Source: Anaeramoeba flamelloides (taxonomy: Eukaryota; Metamonada; Anaeramoebidae). From it: a stretch of DNA of 64,000 nucleotides. The notes beneath the pieces are model-generated. The model made no database searches. It worked only from the letters and a program-made list of their open reading frames with translations, and had not been told where the DNA came from. The stretch is from assembly GCA_027625915.1 (NCBI GenBank), contig JANTQA010000070.1, positions 9,615,001-9,679,000 on the forward strand. Direction: 5' to 3'. Within the stretch, counting starts at the first letter, position 1. Every line of letters starts with the position of its first letter. Positions 12,142 through 25,173 of the stretch are shown one piece after another. The translations under genes were made by a program, and so were the position numbers.

Positions 12142-12432
12142 TTACAAGATATGGTTTGAAGAAGATTGGCGAAAGGGGAAAAAGGAAAATGAAATGAAAT
12201 TTTTGGTTTTCATTTTCCAAAAAACTTTGAAAAATTGATATCTCATTTTTGATAATGCGAAGATACCAAACAGTTTTTCAGAAAAGCTCGGTCTCTTTTT
12301 ATCCTTTTTGGGTTTGTATTGGATCAAACTGAAAGATTTGGTTATTGTGGATTTTGGTGTGGATTTGTTTAAATTTGGTTGAATTAGATCTCTTTTCTGA
12401 GGAGATTGGTCTTGAAGGTTGTAGAAAAACAC
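12142..12432 (-). other. Coding-like open frame of doubtful status
   Basis: About 96 codons without an ATG at the upstream end. The composition looks protein-like (QSPQKRDLIQPNLNKSTPKS, then a Lys/Pro stretch). However, a second minus-strand frame over the same DNA is also open for 43 codons, and the flanking sequence resembles a repeat at 20.4-20.6 kb. It could be an exon of a lost gene, part of a mobile element or chance. I assign no function. Confidence 0.25.
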
Positions 12433-13689
12433 TTTGATAATATGATCGGTTTGATTTCAATACGTTTGTTTTGGAAACCTCAAGGTTTCACTGAACTGTA
12501 TTTTTGATTAAACACAAAATAAAAACCAAAAACCTTACTTAAAGAAAAAAAAACAACCTTTAAAAAAAAAAAAAACAACAGTTATTTACAAAAACAACAC
12601 AAAAAATTTTGAAAAACACAAAGAAAGACGTCAACACGGGTTATTGAAACAACTGTAAACAAATGAATTTTTTATGCCTTTCTAGTTGAACGAAAGGGAA
12701 ACTACACTAAACAAGTCAAAAAACATTTTTTTTTAATAGAGGAAAAGTTAATCCGATGATTTGTATTTCAAAAGTGACCGACAACTACCAAAAAAAAAAT
12801 CAAAGTAAATTGAATAACAAATGCAAAAACTTATTAACAAAATCTGGAAATTGAAAAATGTATTAAAAACATGATTACCATAATACATGACTTATTTTTA
12901 CTGCTATTTTTTGCAATTAAATTAGTGTTTTTAAAGGTTTAATCTATTTTTCATATCTTAGAAAATTTGTAGATTCAACCTACCTTCAAATTATTTCAAA
13001 AAAATTAATATTTTGAAGAGATATTATTATCTCTATAGGAAGTGAACCAAAATACACCACTTTGGAAATATAACTACTACTTTTAAAATATCCATAATTT
13101 CAAAAAAACACAAGCCCCAATAATTATTTTAAACTTGAAAAAAAAAAATATAATATCGTTTATTACCTTTTTTTTTGGGAAGATTTTTTTTTATCTATCA
13201 AAAATATCATTCAAAAAACCACAAACTATTAAATTCAAAATATCCCAGAATACATGTTTAAACATATATACTTCAGCTTATGATACAATAAACATTTTGT
13301 AATTTGATTAGATTTAATCAATAAATAAACATACAATCTTAATTATTTATGTGGATTTGGGGTAATTCAAAGAATAAAAATACTAATTATCTTTATTTTT
13401 ATTTATCAACTTTTTAAATATTTTGAAATAGAATAAATACAAGTGAAACAGTGTTCGTTTATTTTTAGAGCTTTTTTTTTTTTTTTTTGGTTAAAAGGAT
13501 TTTTAAGATAAACTCTCAAGCTGTATACAGTGCAAAGCATGATAAATTATTGGGATTTAAAACGGATATTTAAAAGCATTCATGGCCATTTTTAATTTAA
13601 TAAAAACACAAACTGTAAGTTGTTTCAATTTCATTTTTATCATTTTGATCATTTTTTTCAAAATAAATACTATTTTTAAAAAATTAAGA

Positions 13690-14100
13690 CTTGTTTGTAA
13701 TGTTGTTTGAAGTGGCTCTGTTTGGTTATATCTATATTCTACTCAAAATAAATTCAAATAGTTTAGATCTAGAATAATTTTTTCTAATTCAACATTTTTT
13801 TATTTTTAATTTTTCAAATTTTTCTTTTTTTTTTGTTTTTGTTTTTCTTTTTTTTTCAATTCTTTTTCAATTTTTTTAAATCTTTTTATTTCTTTTTATT
13901 TTTTGAGACTTTTTTTTTTGCAAAAGATCTTGTGAAAAAAAAAAAATGAACTTCGAAAAGACAAATTATCACTAATAAAATTGAGACATACAATTTCTTT
14001 TAAAATGAATTTTTATTATTAGGAAAAAATCTTGCTGTTCAATGTTTTTTAGTGAAATTTCAGTAATAAAAAATCTATAATGCTCATTTCTAAAATTCTT
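13690..14100. repeat. Dispersed repeat, family H, copy 1
   Basis: Includes GCAAAAGATCTTGTG, TTCGAAAAGACAAATTATCA, CAGTAATAAAAAATCTATAA and TGCTCATTTC. The complement of this block lies at 43495-43920. Both copies include a long pyrimidine/purine tract of TTTTTC units. Confidence 0.6.
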
Positions 14101-15236
14101 ACTTTAATTCTTTTTTATTTGTATTTTTTTTTATTTTTTAAAATATAAGGTTTTTATTAATTTAGAATGATTAAAAAATGAATTAAAAATTAGGTTTTAT
14201 TTAAAGTTGATCTTTAATACAAAAATGATATCTTTTTTTTTTTCCAATTTATTATTTTGAAGTACATCACACCTTTTGAAAAAGTGTTTATATTAATATG
14301 TAAGAATTGTAAAAAAGATCTTTTTCCAAGTGATTATTGATGAAAATTTGAAGTTCAAAGAACACTTATTGATATCAGCTTATTATATATCCTCTTGTAA
14401 ATGTTTTTATTCTTTGTTATAAAAGTTTTAATTTGAAAACTTTCTAAAGTGTACTAAGATTTGAATTTAAAAAATAATTCAGTTAAAATAAAATTTTTAA
14501 ATTTGAAATTGTATAGAAAAAAACAATAAAGAAGCTTTTTAAAAAAATATTTCTTGTTTTATGTGATATTATAATTTGAATTTCGAATTTTACTAAAAAA
14601 AAAAAAATAATAATAATATTTGTTTTTATTATAAAATTTTTCAATGTTTTTCCAAACAAATTATTTTTTTAAATTTAAAATATTCTATGGACAGTTAGAG
14701 TCAGATTAATATTTGATTTTTGAATAAATTTTAAATATTTTTTAATTTTTTAGCTTTTAAAATCTATTCATAAAATAAAAAGTATTATTTAATAAGGAAA
14801 TAAAGATTAGAACTAATTTTACAAGATCATGAAATAATTTTTTATTGATAAATTAAAATACCACAAATTTTTTTCAAATTTTTACAAACAACAAACACAA
14901 TCCAAAACAAATAAATTTTTTTCATATTTATGAAGATTCTTTTAATAACGTTGAATAATTATTAAAAGTTAATTAATAGATTGTTTAAATTTAGAGTTGA
15001 TTACTTTTTCTATTAAAAAAAGTAATTGATTTAACCCCAATGTATTAAATTATATTATTTTGGGATTTTTTTGATTTTATTAAGTATTTTCAACTATTTT
15101 CTATTTTTAAATAAGTTTTTAAAAATTATTCATACCAAACTTTTAATTCTGGGCCAAATAATTAAATTTAATTTATCTCTTAATTCATTATTAATTCAAA
15201 TTTTGTCTCAAAAAAAAAAATAATAATTTCTCATTA

Positions 15237-15442
15237 CAGTTAGTTTCAAATTTAAGGTACAAACTTTCGACTGAAATTAATGAACAATAAAAATCTCAAA
15301 TTAAGGCACAAAATTCAGATTCTAGGAAAATAATTTATGTAAAAAAAATTTTCCAAAAAATGAGAAATGAGTTTTAATTTGAGATTTTTTGTGTGCGTTA
15401 ATTATTTTTTGAAAGTTTGTACCTTAAATTTAAAACTGACTG
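15237..15442. mobile_element. MITE, family D, copy 1 (206 bp hairpin)
   Basis: TA-flanked; the left end is CAGTTAGTTTCAAATTTAAG, the right end CTTAAATTTAAAACTGACTG. The inner arms repeat AAATCTCAAATTAAGGCACA / TTTTAATTTGAGATTTTTTG. Other copies are at 24976-25173, 26811-27009 and 43973-44169. Confidence 0.8.
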
Positions 15443-15997
15443 TAATAATTTTTTTTATTTAATTTTTTTCTCTAAAAATTAAAATAATTATTTAATAGTT
15501 ATTATTAATAATCAATGCACTGAGTTTTGAAAAACTATTATTTTTATAAATTTCTAATTTTGAAAATTAAAAAAAAAACAAATAAATTTACAAAAAAATG
15601 AATTATTATTTTTTTTTCAATATCCAAAAAAAAAATAGTATAATATAACTACTTTATCTTTGAACCATTTTCCCTTTGAATATAATTAAAATCCTGATTA
15701 AAGACAAAGCAGAAGAGAAATGGATTAACAAATAAATATCATTTTAAATCTTTTTATTATAAATTTGATGTAATATTGGTAAATTGGGGGTGCTATGGTA
15801 TATATAAATATAAGCATATATACTAAAATCATTTTTTGAGTCTTGATAGCATCTCAATTACAAAGAATTATCACAAGTGGATTTTTGAACATATAAAACA
15901 ATGTAGTATATTATTTATTTTTGTAACTTGGGGTTTAACTCTTTACAATAAAAAACAATAGACAAACAAAAAACATGAGTAAAAAGTTACTATTCTA

Positions 15998-16540
15998 AAC
16001 TAAAATTCAAAATTTTCCACCTAGCTAAAACAATTGAAAAAACAATAATAAAATTTCATTCAAATTGGTAATAATTTTTATTTTTGTAAAAAATGAAATT
16101 CGTTTTTTTCATCTTTGAGTTTTTTGTTTCCATTTTTTTTTTTTTTTGAATTATGAAAACTATTTCATTTGATCAAGAAAATTTTCAAACGATTGATATT
16201 AGGTTAAAGATAAGTTTTTCAAAATAGAAGAACTCAAATAAAAATTAGTTGATGGTATCTAACCATTTGATCTATCAATAATCCTAATAGAATTTAAACA
16301 AATTTACTAATGCATTTTTTAGTTTAACACTTTAGCAAAATTTTATCACAATCTTGATTTTTTACTATTGATAATTATATAATTATTTTTTTGTGATTTT
16401 GTAATTTATAAATAATTGTTAACATATCAAATCGGAAATGGTTATAATTTGGTATTTCTTCAAGAATTCATTAAATAAGATTTTTTTTCAAAAATTGAAT
16501 AAAAATATGTTAAAAATTTTGAATTGAAGTTTATTTTAAG
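15998..16540. repeat. Dispersed repeat, family L, copy 1
   Basis: About 540 bp matching 33965-34506 in the same orientation. Shared stretches include CAAAATTTTCCAC, AGAAGAACTCAAATAAAA, TTAATTTATAAACAA-type blocks, TTTGGTATTTCTTC and the end GTTAAAAATTTTGAATTG. The ends are weakly inverted (ATTCAAAATTTT / AAAATTTTGAAT). Confidence 0.65.
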
Positions 16541-16674
16541 GATGTGTATTGGATTTTTTCTTTAAAGAGTATTTTTTCTTCTCATGGAAATATTGACAAA
16601 ACAAACTTTAAATTTAGCATGGCATATGTTGGGAACAAAATTTTGTTTAAATTTCATAAGTTTTAGTGATCATC

Positions 16675-17138
16675 CTACTTTTCAAAGAGATATATTTCCT
16701 CTTTTATTCCCTTTTTGTTAAAAAATACCTGAAAAGAATCATATATCAAATCTTTCCTATGCCGTTTTTCGGAACAGTGATTGATTATGAACATTCCTCA
16801 AAAATTCTTGACTGAAAATAATACAAAAATTGTTTTTTTTTGTAAAAAAACTAATTCTGTTTTTTTTTATATTTTCAAAATGCTCTAGAATTGAATTTCC
16901 TGTCTCTTTTTTTAAAGAAAAAATGATCTCAAACATTTTTTTTTTATGAGTTTGTTTTTATTTCAAAAACAAAAAAAAACACAGTTTTGATTTAGACATT
17001 GCTTTCAATCAAACCAACGGAATATAATCCATATGTACACAATCTCCAAATTCTCAAGAACATGTTATTTTACTCTTCTATTGAATAGATTAATCTATCT
17101 AACGACATTAATGTTCGTGCAGTTTGAAATTGAGACAT
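16675..17138 (-). other. Two short coding-like segments, possible small gene
   Basis: A segment starting at ATG 17138 reads MSQFQTARTLMSLDRLIYSI, then EE, and reaches a GTAAAA donor-like site at 17072. A second ATG frame, 16675-16794 (39 codons), reads MFIINHCSEKRHRKDLIYDS and ends GIKEEIYLFEK. The segments cannot be joined with confidence: the best candidate link needs an intron of only about 30 nt. The opposite strand is also open over part of this DNA. Treat as unresolved. Confidence 0.22.
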
Positions 17139-17724
17139 TTGATAATATCGCTGTTATTAATTAAAAAATCTCTCAAGAGAGAAACTAATTCAACTGCTTC
17201 TAAAATTACTATAGCATTTTTAAAGTTAATTATAAGTAAATGAATTCTTAGTTTGCTCAAATAGAGTTGAAAATAAAAAGATCCACGAATTTATGAACTT
17301 TGCCAAATAACTCAATGATCACTTAAAATCGTTACACAACAACAACAATTCTATCTTAAACTTTTTAGAGATTTAATATCTTTCTTATTCTTTATTTTAT
17401 CAAAAATTATTTACTTAAAATTTACCAAATAAAAAGTTTGGGTTTAACAAAAAATAAAATGTTGATTTTATTTCATTACGAAACGTCTTGAAAAAAAAAT
17501 TAAAATCAAAAAAATAAAAAAGCCAATAACACAAAAGTTTAATCTTGTAAAGAAAAACTTTAAATTAAGTTAAATCTGGCTAGTGTGGTGTATTTGTGTT
17601 AAAATAATTGAATTAATGTAAAGAGCTATGGAAAGCCAAAAAAACAAAAACAAACAAACAATAAATATCTCATAATTAACTATTTCTATTCTAAAGAGAG
17701 TAAAAATTATGGAATTTGTTGTGC

Positions 17725-20700
17725 TTAATTATCACAAACTCCAATTTTGTCACATGGACGAAGAGCAGCAATATTGTCAGCAAGAATTTTAAAAACAACA
17801 GGGCCATATAATTCAACAGATCCTTTGCAAACGGTGGCTTGTTCAGGTGGTACCAATGAACAGAATTTTTCGATTTCATTTTCTAACCATTTGTCAACTT
17901 CGGTGCTTTCAAGTTCTTTTTCAAGAAATTTCATGAATTCTTGGCAGAGTGGGCACAATGTTGGATCTGTGTCTTTAATTTTGTTGAAGAAAATAATAAG
18001 AAAAAATAAAGATGGATTAATGATAAAAAGAAAAAAATTCAGATTATTTATTTTTTTTTTGTTTTCCAACACAAAAGAGCAAAACAATATGAAGTAAGCA
18101 ATTATAAAACCACTTTCTCATAATACTGAATTTAATTTTTGCATTTTAAGTAAATTTCTCATTTTGGTAATATAAATTTTTCATTTTGAAACAATTTTGT
18201 AAGTTTTTAAAAAAATATGCTTTTTCAACTTTTATTTTTGTTTTTACTCGGATCTGTTAAATTTGAGTATGTACAGCATTGCAAATAAAAAATAAAAATA
18301 TTGAAGCATAAAGTCACATACTAATCATGCATTAACCCCAAAATGATATTACTATTAACTGCAAAATTAAAGGAAAAAATGCTCGTTCGGCTTTTAAAAA
18401 AAAGAAAAATAATCCAAGAATTAAAATAAATCATTAAAGTAACCAATTCAAAAAAGGAAATAATAAAATGTTGTTTTCGACAACACGATCATGAAAAAAT
18501 TTTTTCAAAAAAAAATTAAACATTTAATAATTTTTTTACACTTTTTAATAACTTCAATTAGAATAAACAATATTGGCTAAGAAAAGATCTTTGATCAAAA
18601 AATTATTTTTAAAGATATTTTACAATTTAAGTTGGAAAATCTAATTATCTATTAAAATTTTTTTTAAATTTAATAGAAAAAAATTTGTATATTTTTTTTC
18701 CTTATAGTTTAGAAGTTATAAACAATATCTGAAAATTATTTTAAATTTGATAAATATCTTTCAAATAGGGAATCAATTATTTTCACTATTAAAGAATTAT
18801 TTGTTGTTTTAAATTGAGAAAATATTTTTTTTCTGATTTTCCGTTAGGTTTTTTTTTACTTTATGAAATAAACCGAAAATTTATTAAAATTTTCTGTTTA
18901 TTCCAAAAAGTAAAAAAAAAAAACACCGTTAGCTTTTCCAGAATTCAAAAGAATTGAGTAAACTCTTTGATTTTTCTCTATTCTTTTGAATTCTGGAAAA
19001 ACACCGTTAGATTTTCTTGAGTTTTCTGTTTATTTGTAAAATCAATAGATTTTCGTTAGGTTTTTTTTGCCTTTTGAAATAAACAGAAAATTTTAATAAA
19101 TTTTCGGTTTATTTCAAAAAGTAAAAAAAACCCAGAACACTTCATAAATAAAATAGAAAACTCAAAAAAACCTAGAACAGTCTAGGTACTTGAAGGTACT
19201 TGAAGGCCTTTGGCGACACTTTTCGTTAGGTTTTCCAACATTTAAAAGAATAGAGTAAAATCTATGGAATTTTACTCGATTCTTTTAAATTCTGGAAAAC
19301 CTAGGACACGGAATATTTATCATCTATTTCAGTTTTATTAGATGAGTACAACATTTTCAAAACTATTAGTTATTGTCTTTTCAAAAAAATATCTTAAAGC
19401 TGAATTTAAACAAAAATTCATAGTCACCCCCATTTAAAAATTTTTACCCCAAAATAGACCTTTTTTCTCAACTAGAGACTTTTAAAAATCGTAGTCTACT
19501 GTTAACAATAAATACAACAGCCTCAAGTTTTTTAAGAACTGGAATGTTGATTATATTGTGAATAAACTCTATTAACAAGGGTGAAATGAAAATTGAAGTA
19601 ATAGTTTTGTCTAACTTGAAATTTTCAATTTTATTTTTTCATACAAGTGAAATGACATACTTTTTATTTAATAAATTATTTTTCAGGATTTAGCTTCAAA
19701 ATGAAAATTAAATTAATTTCTAAAGAGTTGGACCATTATTAAGTTTGGTTAAAAGTTTGAAATTTTTGATTATTAAAAATCGGTTTCTGTGATTTCTGTG
19801 ATTTCTGTGATTTCTAGGATTTTGAAAATTACTAAATTTTTGAAGAAAAATGTAAAATCTTTTTTGTTATTTTAAAAAAAATTGAGTCACTCGATAATAG
19901 TTTTAAATATCAGAATGTGTTAGTATTATTTTTCTAATCTAATGACTTTTTTAATATTTTTGAAAATAACTGACAATTAATATTTAATTTTTGAAAAGTG
20001 TACAGTATGTGAAATAATCCGTGTTTTTGTATTTTATTATTTTTAAAAAAGATTTAAATATTTTTTTTGAAAATTTGTTGGAATAATTGTTGTTTTTTGG
20101 ATTTTAGTTTTGTGGGTGATTGAAATAATTGTGTTTTTTTTTTAATTTAGCTTTTGAAGTCCTCCTGTGCTTGAATGACAGTGTTTAAATTTTGCATTTT
20201 CTTGAGTTGTTTTTTTCTGAATCTAAAGGAAAATTTTTAGAAAAAAGATTTCTTGGAGTGATAAAAAGGAAATTGTATCAAATTTTTTTTTCTTTTCAAA
20301 CTTAAAAGATTTTTTAGATTTTTGAAAAAAGTTCATTTTTCAAGATAAAGGTTCACTATCGTATATATTATTTGTGTTCAATTTAAAGTTTCAGATTTTT
20401 TTGATAAAACACAAAATAAATAATTATTATAAGATTTTAATAAAAATCAAACACTTTACTTAAATCAAAAAATACAATAATTATTGACTTCGATAACATT
20501 TAAATGTTTTTGAAAAAAACAAATAGATCAGAAAATACGGATTATTGAAAATATTGTAGGCGTTTTTTTTTTTGACAAACTTTATGTTTAGCACAATTTA
20601 AGCACTTTTTACAAGAATTTTTCTATTACGGGTTTTAAAAACAAATTTGAAGGAATTAAAAGAGTATCTATAAAAATTTTGAGTTTTTTGCTTCTCTTGA

Positions 20701-22792
20701 ACTTTTTGGAATTAATAAAGAAAATAAAAATTCACTTTCCCAGATTTAAGGACTATCTAAAATAAAGCCACCATGGAGTCTAAAAAATAAAAAAAATCAG
20801 TGAGTTAGACTCTTTATCGCTTTAAATCCAGAAGAACTATAAAATTTTGAAAATTTCTATAAATTGGTAATTTGGTCTGATCAGATTCCTATTGAAAGAT
20901 GTTCCTAAAAATCACAGCCCTACCATGTTTCTTCTAATTGAAGTATTGTCTCGTTTCCAATAAAAACCACTGAAAAAATGGACTTAGAAGAAACGTGTTT
21001 GGGTTTGTGGTTTTTACTACCAGCTCCCAATTAACTGTCTGATCTGGAAAAAATAATCTATTTCCTAAAAATTTCAAAATTTTATAGTTCTTCTGGATCT
21101 AAAGCGATAAAGAGTCCAATTCACTGATGTTTTAATTCGTAAGACCCCGTTGGTGGCTTTATTTTAGATAATCCTTAACGTTTTCAAGAAACTGATAAAA
21201 AGTGATTGTGTAAATGGTTGAGAAATTGACTTTTTGATCTGAACTGAAAAGTGATCTGTTTCTCAAAACAATTAAATAAAAAACGGAAAATTTACATTTT
21301 TGAACATTTTTGAACATTTTAGATGAAATTATTTTATTCAATAAAACCTTTTCACAAATCCAAAAATTAAGCAACAATCACAAAAAAAAATCAAATTACG
21401 ATGAGAATTAAACCAAACTGAAAAAGATATACACATACATTTAATACTGGTATTTGAATTACAAATGGGAAAAATTTTCACTTCATTTTTAATTTCCTTT
21501 TTCAAAAAGAGTTTTTAAATTACAATCTACTTCATTGAGAATTTCTCTTTATAAAAGAAAATATGGAAAATGAAAAAAAAATATTTTCCCATTTATAATT
21601 CAAATACCAGTATACGAAATCTTCAAAAATTTAAATATTAAACACTATAATACAGTTAATGATATCAGACAAGGAATTTGTTGAGAGGAAAGACCAAGGT
21701 GTGAATTCTTAATCTTTTTAGATAAAAGTATTTTATTTTAAAAGGATGCATTTTGTTTTGTTCATTTAAAAATGTTGATTCCGAAACCAAGTAAAAATAA
21801 TTTATGGATCAATCGCTTCAGAAAACAATTGGAAATGTTGGTTTTTTTGTTTGAATGAGCAAAAGATCGAAGTTCTGTGAACAGAAATGGTGTTCACAGA
21901 AAACAGATCTTAACTCACAATAATCTAAGAAGATATTATTTTTATTGTTGGTTATATTTCAAAAGTAATACTTTCACTAGATCGGTTATGTAAAAAGTGA
22001 TCTGTTTTATCACAAAGTCTGTTTTGCTCCTGTTTGCTTTCTGAAAAGCTAATTTTCTGAAAAAAAAAGGTACTATTTATAAAATTGTGTTGTATTTTGA
22101 TTGTTTATTTGAACTTTTTGTCATTGTTCAGATTCATCAACAGGTTTGTGGCAAGTTATACAGTTGATGGATATTTTTAATTTGTGGGAAAGGTAATTTT
22201 TTCCAAAATTTGTCAAGAGTGCTGGAATTGCAGATTACTGATAGGCAAATAAAAAAGTGAAAATTTTTGTTTTGTCTCTGAACAAATTTGAGGATAGGTG
22301 AACGAAAATTTTGCTCTTTTTATTTTTCAACATTTGGTATTAGTGGGGAGAGAGTTGTTGAAAAAAATTGTTTTGTTTATTTTTTTTTCTTTAACGAAGA
22401 AAAGAAAGGAAAGGCTCGCTTTTTACAACAATTTTTTTTGTAAGTTTAAAGTAAAGTGAATCCAATTTCTAAACTACAATTCCTAAATAAACAATTTTTT
22501 AGAACTCATTTATGAAGACACCATCCCAGAAGTAGAAAGTTTTTATTTTCAACAGCCTGAAGAATTAATACCAAAAAACACCAAGTAAATTGGTGCTGTT
22601 CTTTCAACAAATTGTGGATATGTTTGGGTTTGTTTAAAAAAAAAAAATATTTTTTTGTTTTGATTGTTGGATCGGAGAAAGTTGTAACAAAATTAAAATT
22701 GTTGTAAAAGAAGAAGAAAAAAACTTACTTGTTTCTTCAGCTGAAACGCTCAATGCTAAAATAACAAAAAAAATGAGAATGAGGAATTTCAT
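17725..22792 (-). CDS. Secreted saposin B-type (amoebapore-like) protein, 103 aa
   Basis: Exon 1 (22729-22792) encodes a signal peptide, MKFLILIFFVILALSVSA, then EET. Exon 2 (17725-17972) encodes one saposin B domain. It has the six-cysteine pattern CPLC ... FCSL ... VCKG ... RPC ... GVC, a charged amphipathic middle (EKELESTEVDKWLENEIEKF) and the usual length of about 80 residues. Splicing CAA|GTAAGT to TTAAAG|AC is in phase 1 and gives TNTDPTLC at the junction. SAPLIP proteins bind or perforate membranes; in amoebae they act on phagocytosed bacteria. That role here is inference. The 4,756-nt intron holds a MITE at 20746, another at 21447 and a hairpin cluster at 18840. The long in-frame start upstream of exon 2 (from 18087) is intron sequence. 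Confidence 0.85.
18840..19320. repeat. Hairpin-cluster repeat, family E, copy 2
   Basis: Lies inside the saposin intron. Units CCAGAATTCAAAAGAATTGA and TCTATTCTTTTGAATTCTGG alternate with TTTTGAAATAAACAGAAAAT / ATTTTCGGTTTATTTCAAAA arms. Several CGTTAGGTTTT boundaries and one CACTTTTCGTTAGG occur. Confidence 0.65.
20746..21178. mobile_element. MITE (433 bp) with arms over 100 bp, TTAA at both ends
   Basis: The left arm begins TTAAGGACTATCTAAAATAA plus AGCCACCA. The right end is its inverted counterpart ending TTATTTTAGATAATCCTTAA. The match continues inward over CTCTTTATCGCTTTAAATCC, AGAAGAACTATAAAATTTTG and CGTTTCTTCTAA-type blocks. TTAA at both outer ends would fit a piggyBac-type target duplication, but the terminal bases do not allow a firm family call. 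Confidence 0.8.
21447..21610. mobile_element. MITE, family G, copy 2 (164 bp)
   Basis: TA-flanked with ends CTGGTATTTGAATTACAAAT and ATTTATAATTCAAATACCAG. It is inside the saposin intron. Degenerate relatives occur near 36100 and 38170. Confidence 0.8.
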
Positions 22793-24064
22793 TTTGTGTA
22801 GTATTTCAAAAGAATAAAAAGAAAAAATGACACCTTTCCTTTTGTTTCTAATTTTTGTTTTGTCAAACCGAAAGTCAAATTACAAAAATATCAGATGATT
22901 TTTTTTAAAAGTAGTCAGTTATTCTAATTAAATTCAGTTTGCTTTTGGAAACTTTTCCTCCCACTCGTTTTTGTAAAGTGAAAAGTAAAAATAAAATTAT
23001 CATTTCATTTTTATTGACAAACACTTTGCTTTGTTGAAGAGACAATAACAATATTGAAGAACAAGTGCATTTTCATCTTTTAAATTGTAAATAATTTTGA
23101 TCAAACTATCCTCTAAAATTATAATTTTTATATTTGACCCTATTTTTCAAAGAACAGTATTATACACCAAAACTAAGAATTCAGTGAAACAACTTCCATT
23201 TTCAAAATCATTTACTTGAAAATTTATAATAAAATAAAAACCCTATAAGTGAATCCTAATTGATTTCCCAAAAGAGAACCTTTATGAATTCAAGCGAGAT
23301 TTAAAACAAACCCTAAAAACCATTTGAAATTCCATCATTGATTCTGTTATAACAATCTAAAAAATATTTCTTCAAGTTGGTTTTGAATTATTATTTGAAA
23401 AAACTTGACTGAATTGAAAAAAGTTAGATGTATTTTTACACTTTAGGCCAAAGTTTAAAAAAAAAAATTTTGTGTAATGTGCACTATTTCCAATAATAGG
23501 AACAACAGAACGAAGAGTACCTTCTTTGTTGATATCAAATGATAACCTTCTTTCATAAGTTCCAGTTTATGTGAAGTATGTCTTTTCAAGTACTAAAAGT
23601 AAAAAATAATAATACCAAAATTTTCCTTCATCAATTCTAAAAAAGAAACATGAATTATAAACCATTAAAGTTTTGAATCTAAAAAGTGATTATCAAAATG
23701 TAAATAATATTTGGTTGATTAAAAAGTTAAAAGTTAAAATTAAATATATCGATCAGAAAACAAAATGGGAAAGATCAAAAAGTGGGTTTTTTTTTTTAAA
23801 ATCGCTAATTAAAATTTTTTATTGGTAACGTAAATAAAACTAATCAAAATCTTCAACATCTTTTGAAGTAAAAAAGAAAACAAATGATATCTTAAAGTTA
23901 TTAAGTAATATCGAAGTTTAACTTAAATTTTTGAAAATTCAATTTCATCAGGGTAGCTCAAGAAATTTGATATTCAACTCAATGTTTTATTTTAAAACTA
24001 AATCTTATTATAACCTGAAAATGAAGAATTATCAATATTTTTATCTTTGCTATTTTAAATGATA

Positions 24065-24736
24065 CTATTATTTTCCAATTAAAAAAAGAAAATTTTTAGT
24101 TCACATTCCAAAATATTTTTCGGGTTTATAAGTTGAAGCAAAACCAGATCTTTACAACATCGTTTAGAAATGATATTTTTAGACAATAAATTAAAGTTCC
24201 TGTGTATATTTTAAGAATAAATTTTTAGTCTGGTAATTTGATTTTAGAAGTAATTGTGGTGGAAAAAAAGTGAAACACAGTTTTTAATTGGGAACATTAC
24301 TGAAAATGAAAAGTAAAATCAATGAAAAAAAAGAATAAATAAATAAATAAAGACAAAATGAAGTATTCGCCACAATAACAGTTTTTTAAATACTATCTTT
24401 TAGTTTGGGTTTTTCTTTGATTGATCAATTATTAAAAAACTGTTCAAAAATTGACTATTTTTGAGATCTCCAAAACGACACTAATAATTTCGATAAATCA
24501 AAAGTAGATTTTAATTGTATTTGCTGGGTTGATTGAAAATAATATAATGGGTTATTATTTGAAGTTAATTGGTTTCTTCTTTTTATTGATTTTACTTTTC
24601 ATTTTCAGTAATGTTCCCGGTTAAAAACCGTGTTTCACTTTTTTTACAGTTTCACTTTTTTTCCACAACAGTAATAATTAATCTTCATTATGGAACTTGA
24701 AATAACATTTTTCATTTATTAATTGGAAAATAATTG
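24065..24736. mobile_element. MITE, family K, copy 1, interrupted by a family B MITE
   Basis: The ends are C(T/A)ATTATTTTCCAATTAA and its complement, TA-flanked. The left part runs to about 24252 and the right part resumes at 24672. The uninterrupted relative is at 27713-27968. Confidence 0.7.
24253..24671. mobile_element. MITE, family B, copy 1 (419 bp), nested in family K
   Basis: The right terminus reads GTTTCACTTTTTTTCCACAACAG and the left is its near-complement, both flanked by TA. Subterminal arms GGGAACATTACTGAAAATG / CATTTTCAGTAATGTTCCC are shared with family A. Diverged copies lie at 6096-6495 and about 33690-33962. Confidence 0.85.
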
Positions 24737-24975
24737 TATTTTAAAAATAAGGAATTCCGAGTTTATTTCTTAAATTTTATATCAATCCTTTGAGTTTTTA
24801 ATTCCTTAATCATAATATTCAATGGGATTTTTTAAATCATAAAAATTTTTATGTTATATGACTATTTAAAATGAAAAATTGAATAATAAGAAAGTGGCCA
24901 CTTTGCCAAGTACTTCATCATTTAAAGTAATGTTTTTTCTCAAGTACACACAAAAAAAATCCAGATTAAATATTA

Positions 24976-25173
24976 CATTCAGTTTCACTTTTAAGGCACA
25001 AACTTCCAAGGTAATTTAAGGTACAAAAAAATCTCGAATTAATGCACAAAATTTGGACTTTTTTTTTTTTTAAATATTATTTTACTAGAATCTGAATTTT
25101 ATGCCTTAATTTGAGGTTTTTATTGCATCCTTAAATTTCTTTGAAATTTGTGCCTTAATTGTGGAACTGACTG
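24976..25173. mobile_element. MITE, family D, copy 2 (198 bp)
   Basis: TA-flanked hairpin, ends CATTCAGTTTCACTTTTAAG and TTGTGGAACTGACTG. The inner arms carry the TTAATTTGAGGTTTTTATTG motif typical of the family. Confidence 0.8.

Larger units (their letters stand above)
11591..15236. other. Intergenic AT stretch with repeat remnants
   Basis: Contains a coding-like minus-strand frame at 12142-12432 and the family H repeat (about 13700-14100). Part of 12480-12660 resembles 20400-20560 inside the saposin intron, for example CGGGTTATTGAAACAACTGTA versus CGGATTATTGAAAATATTGTA, so this is probably an old dispersed repeat. The rest is low complexity. Confidence 0.5.
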
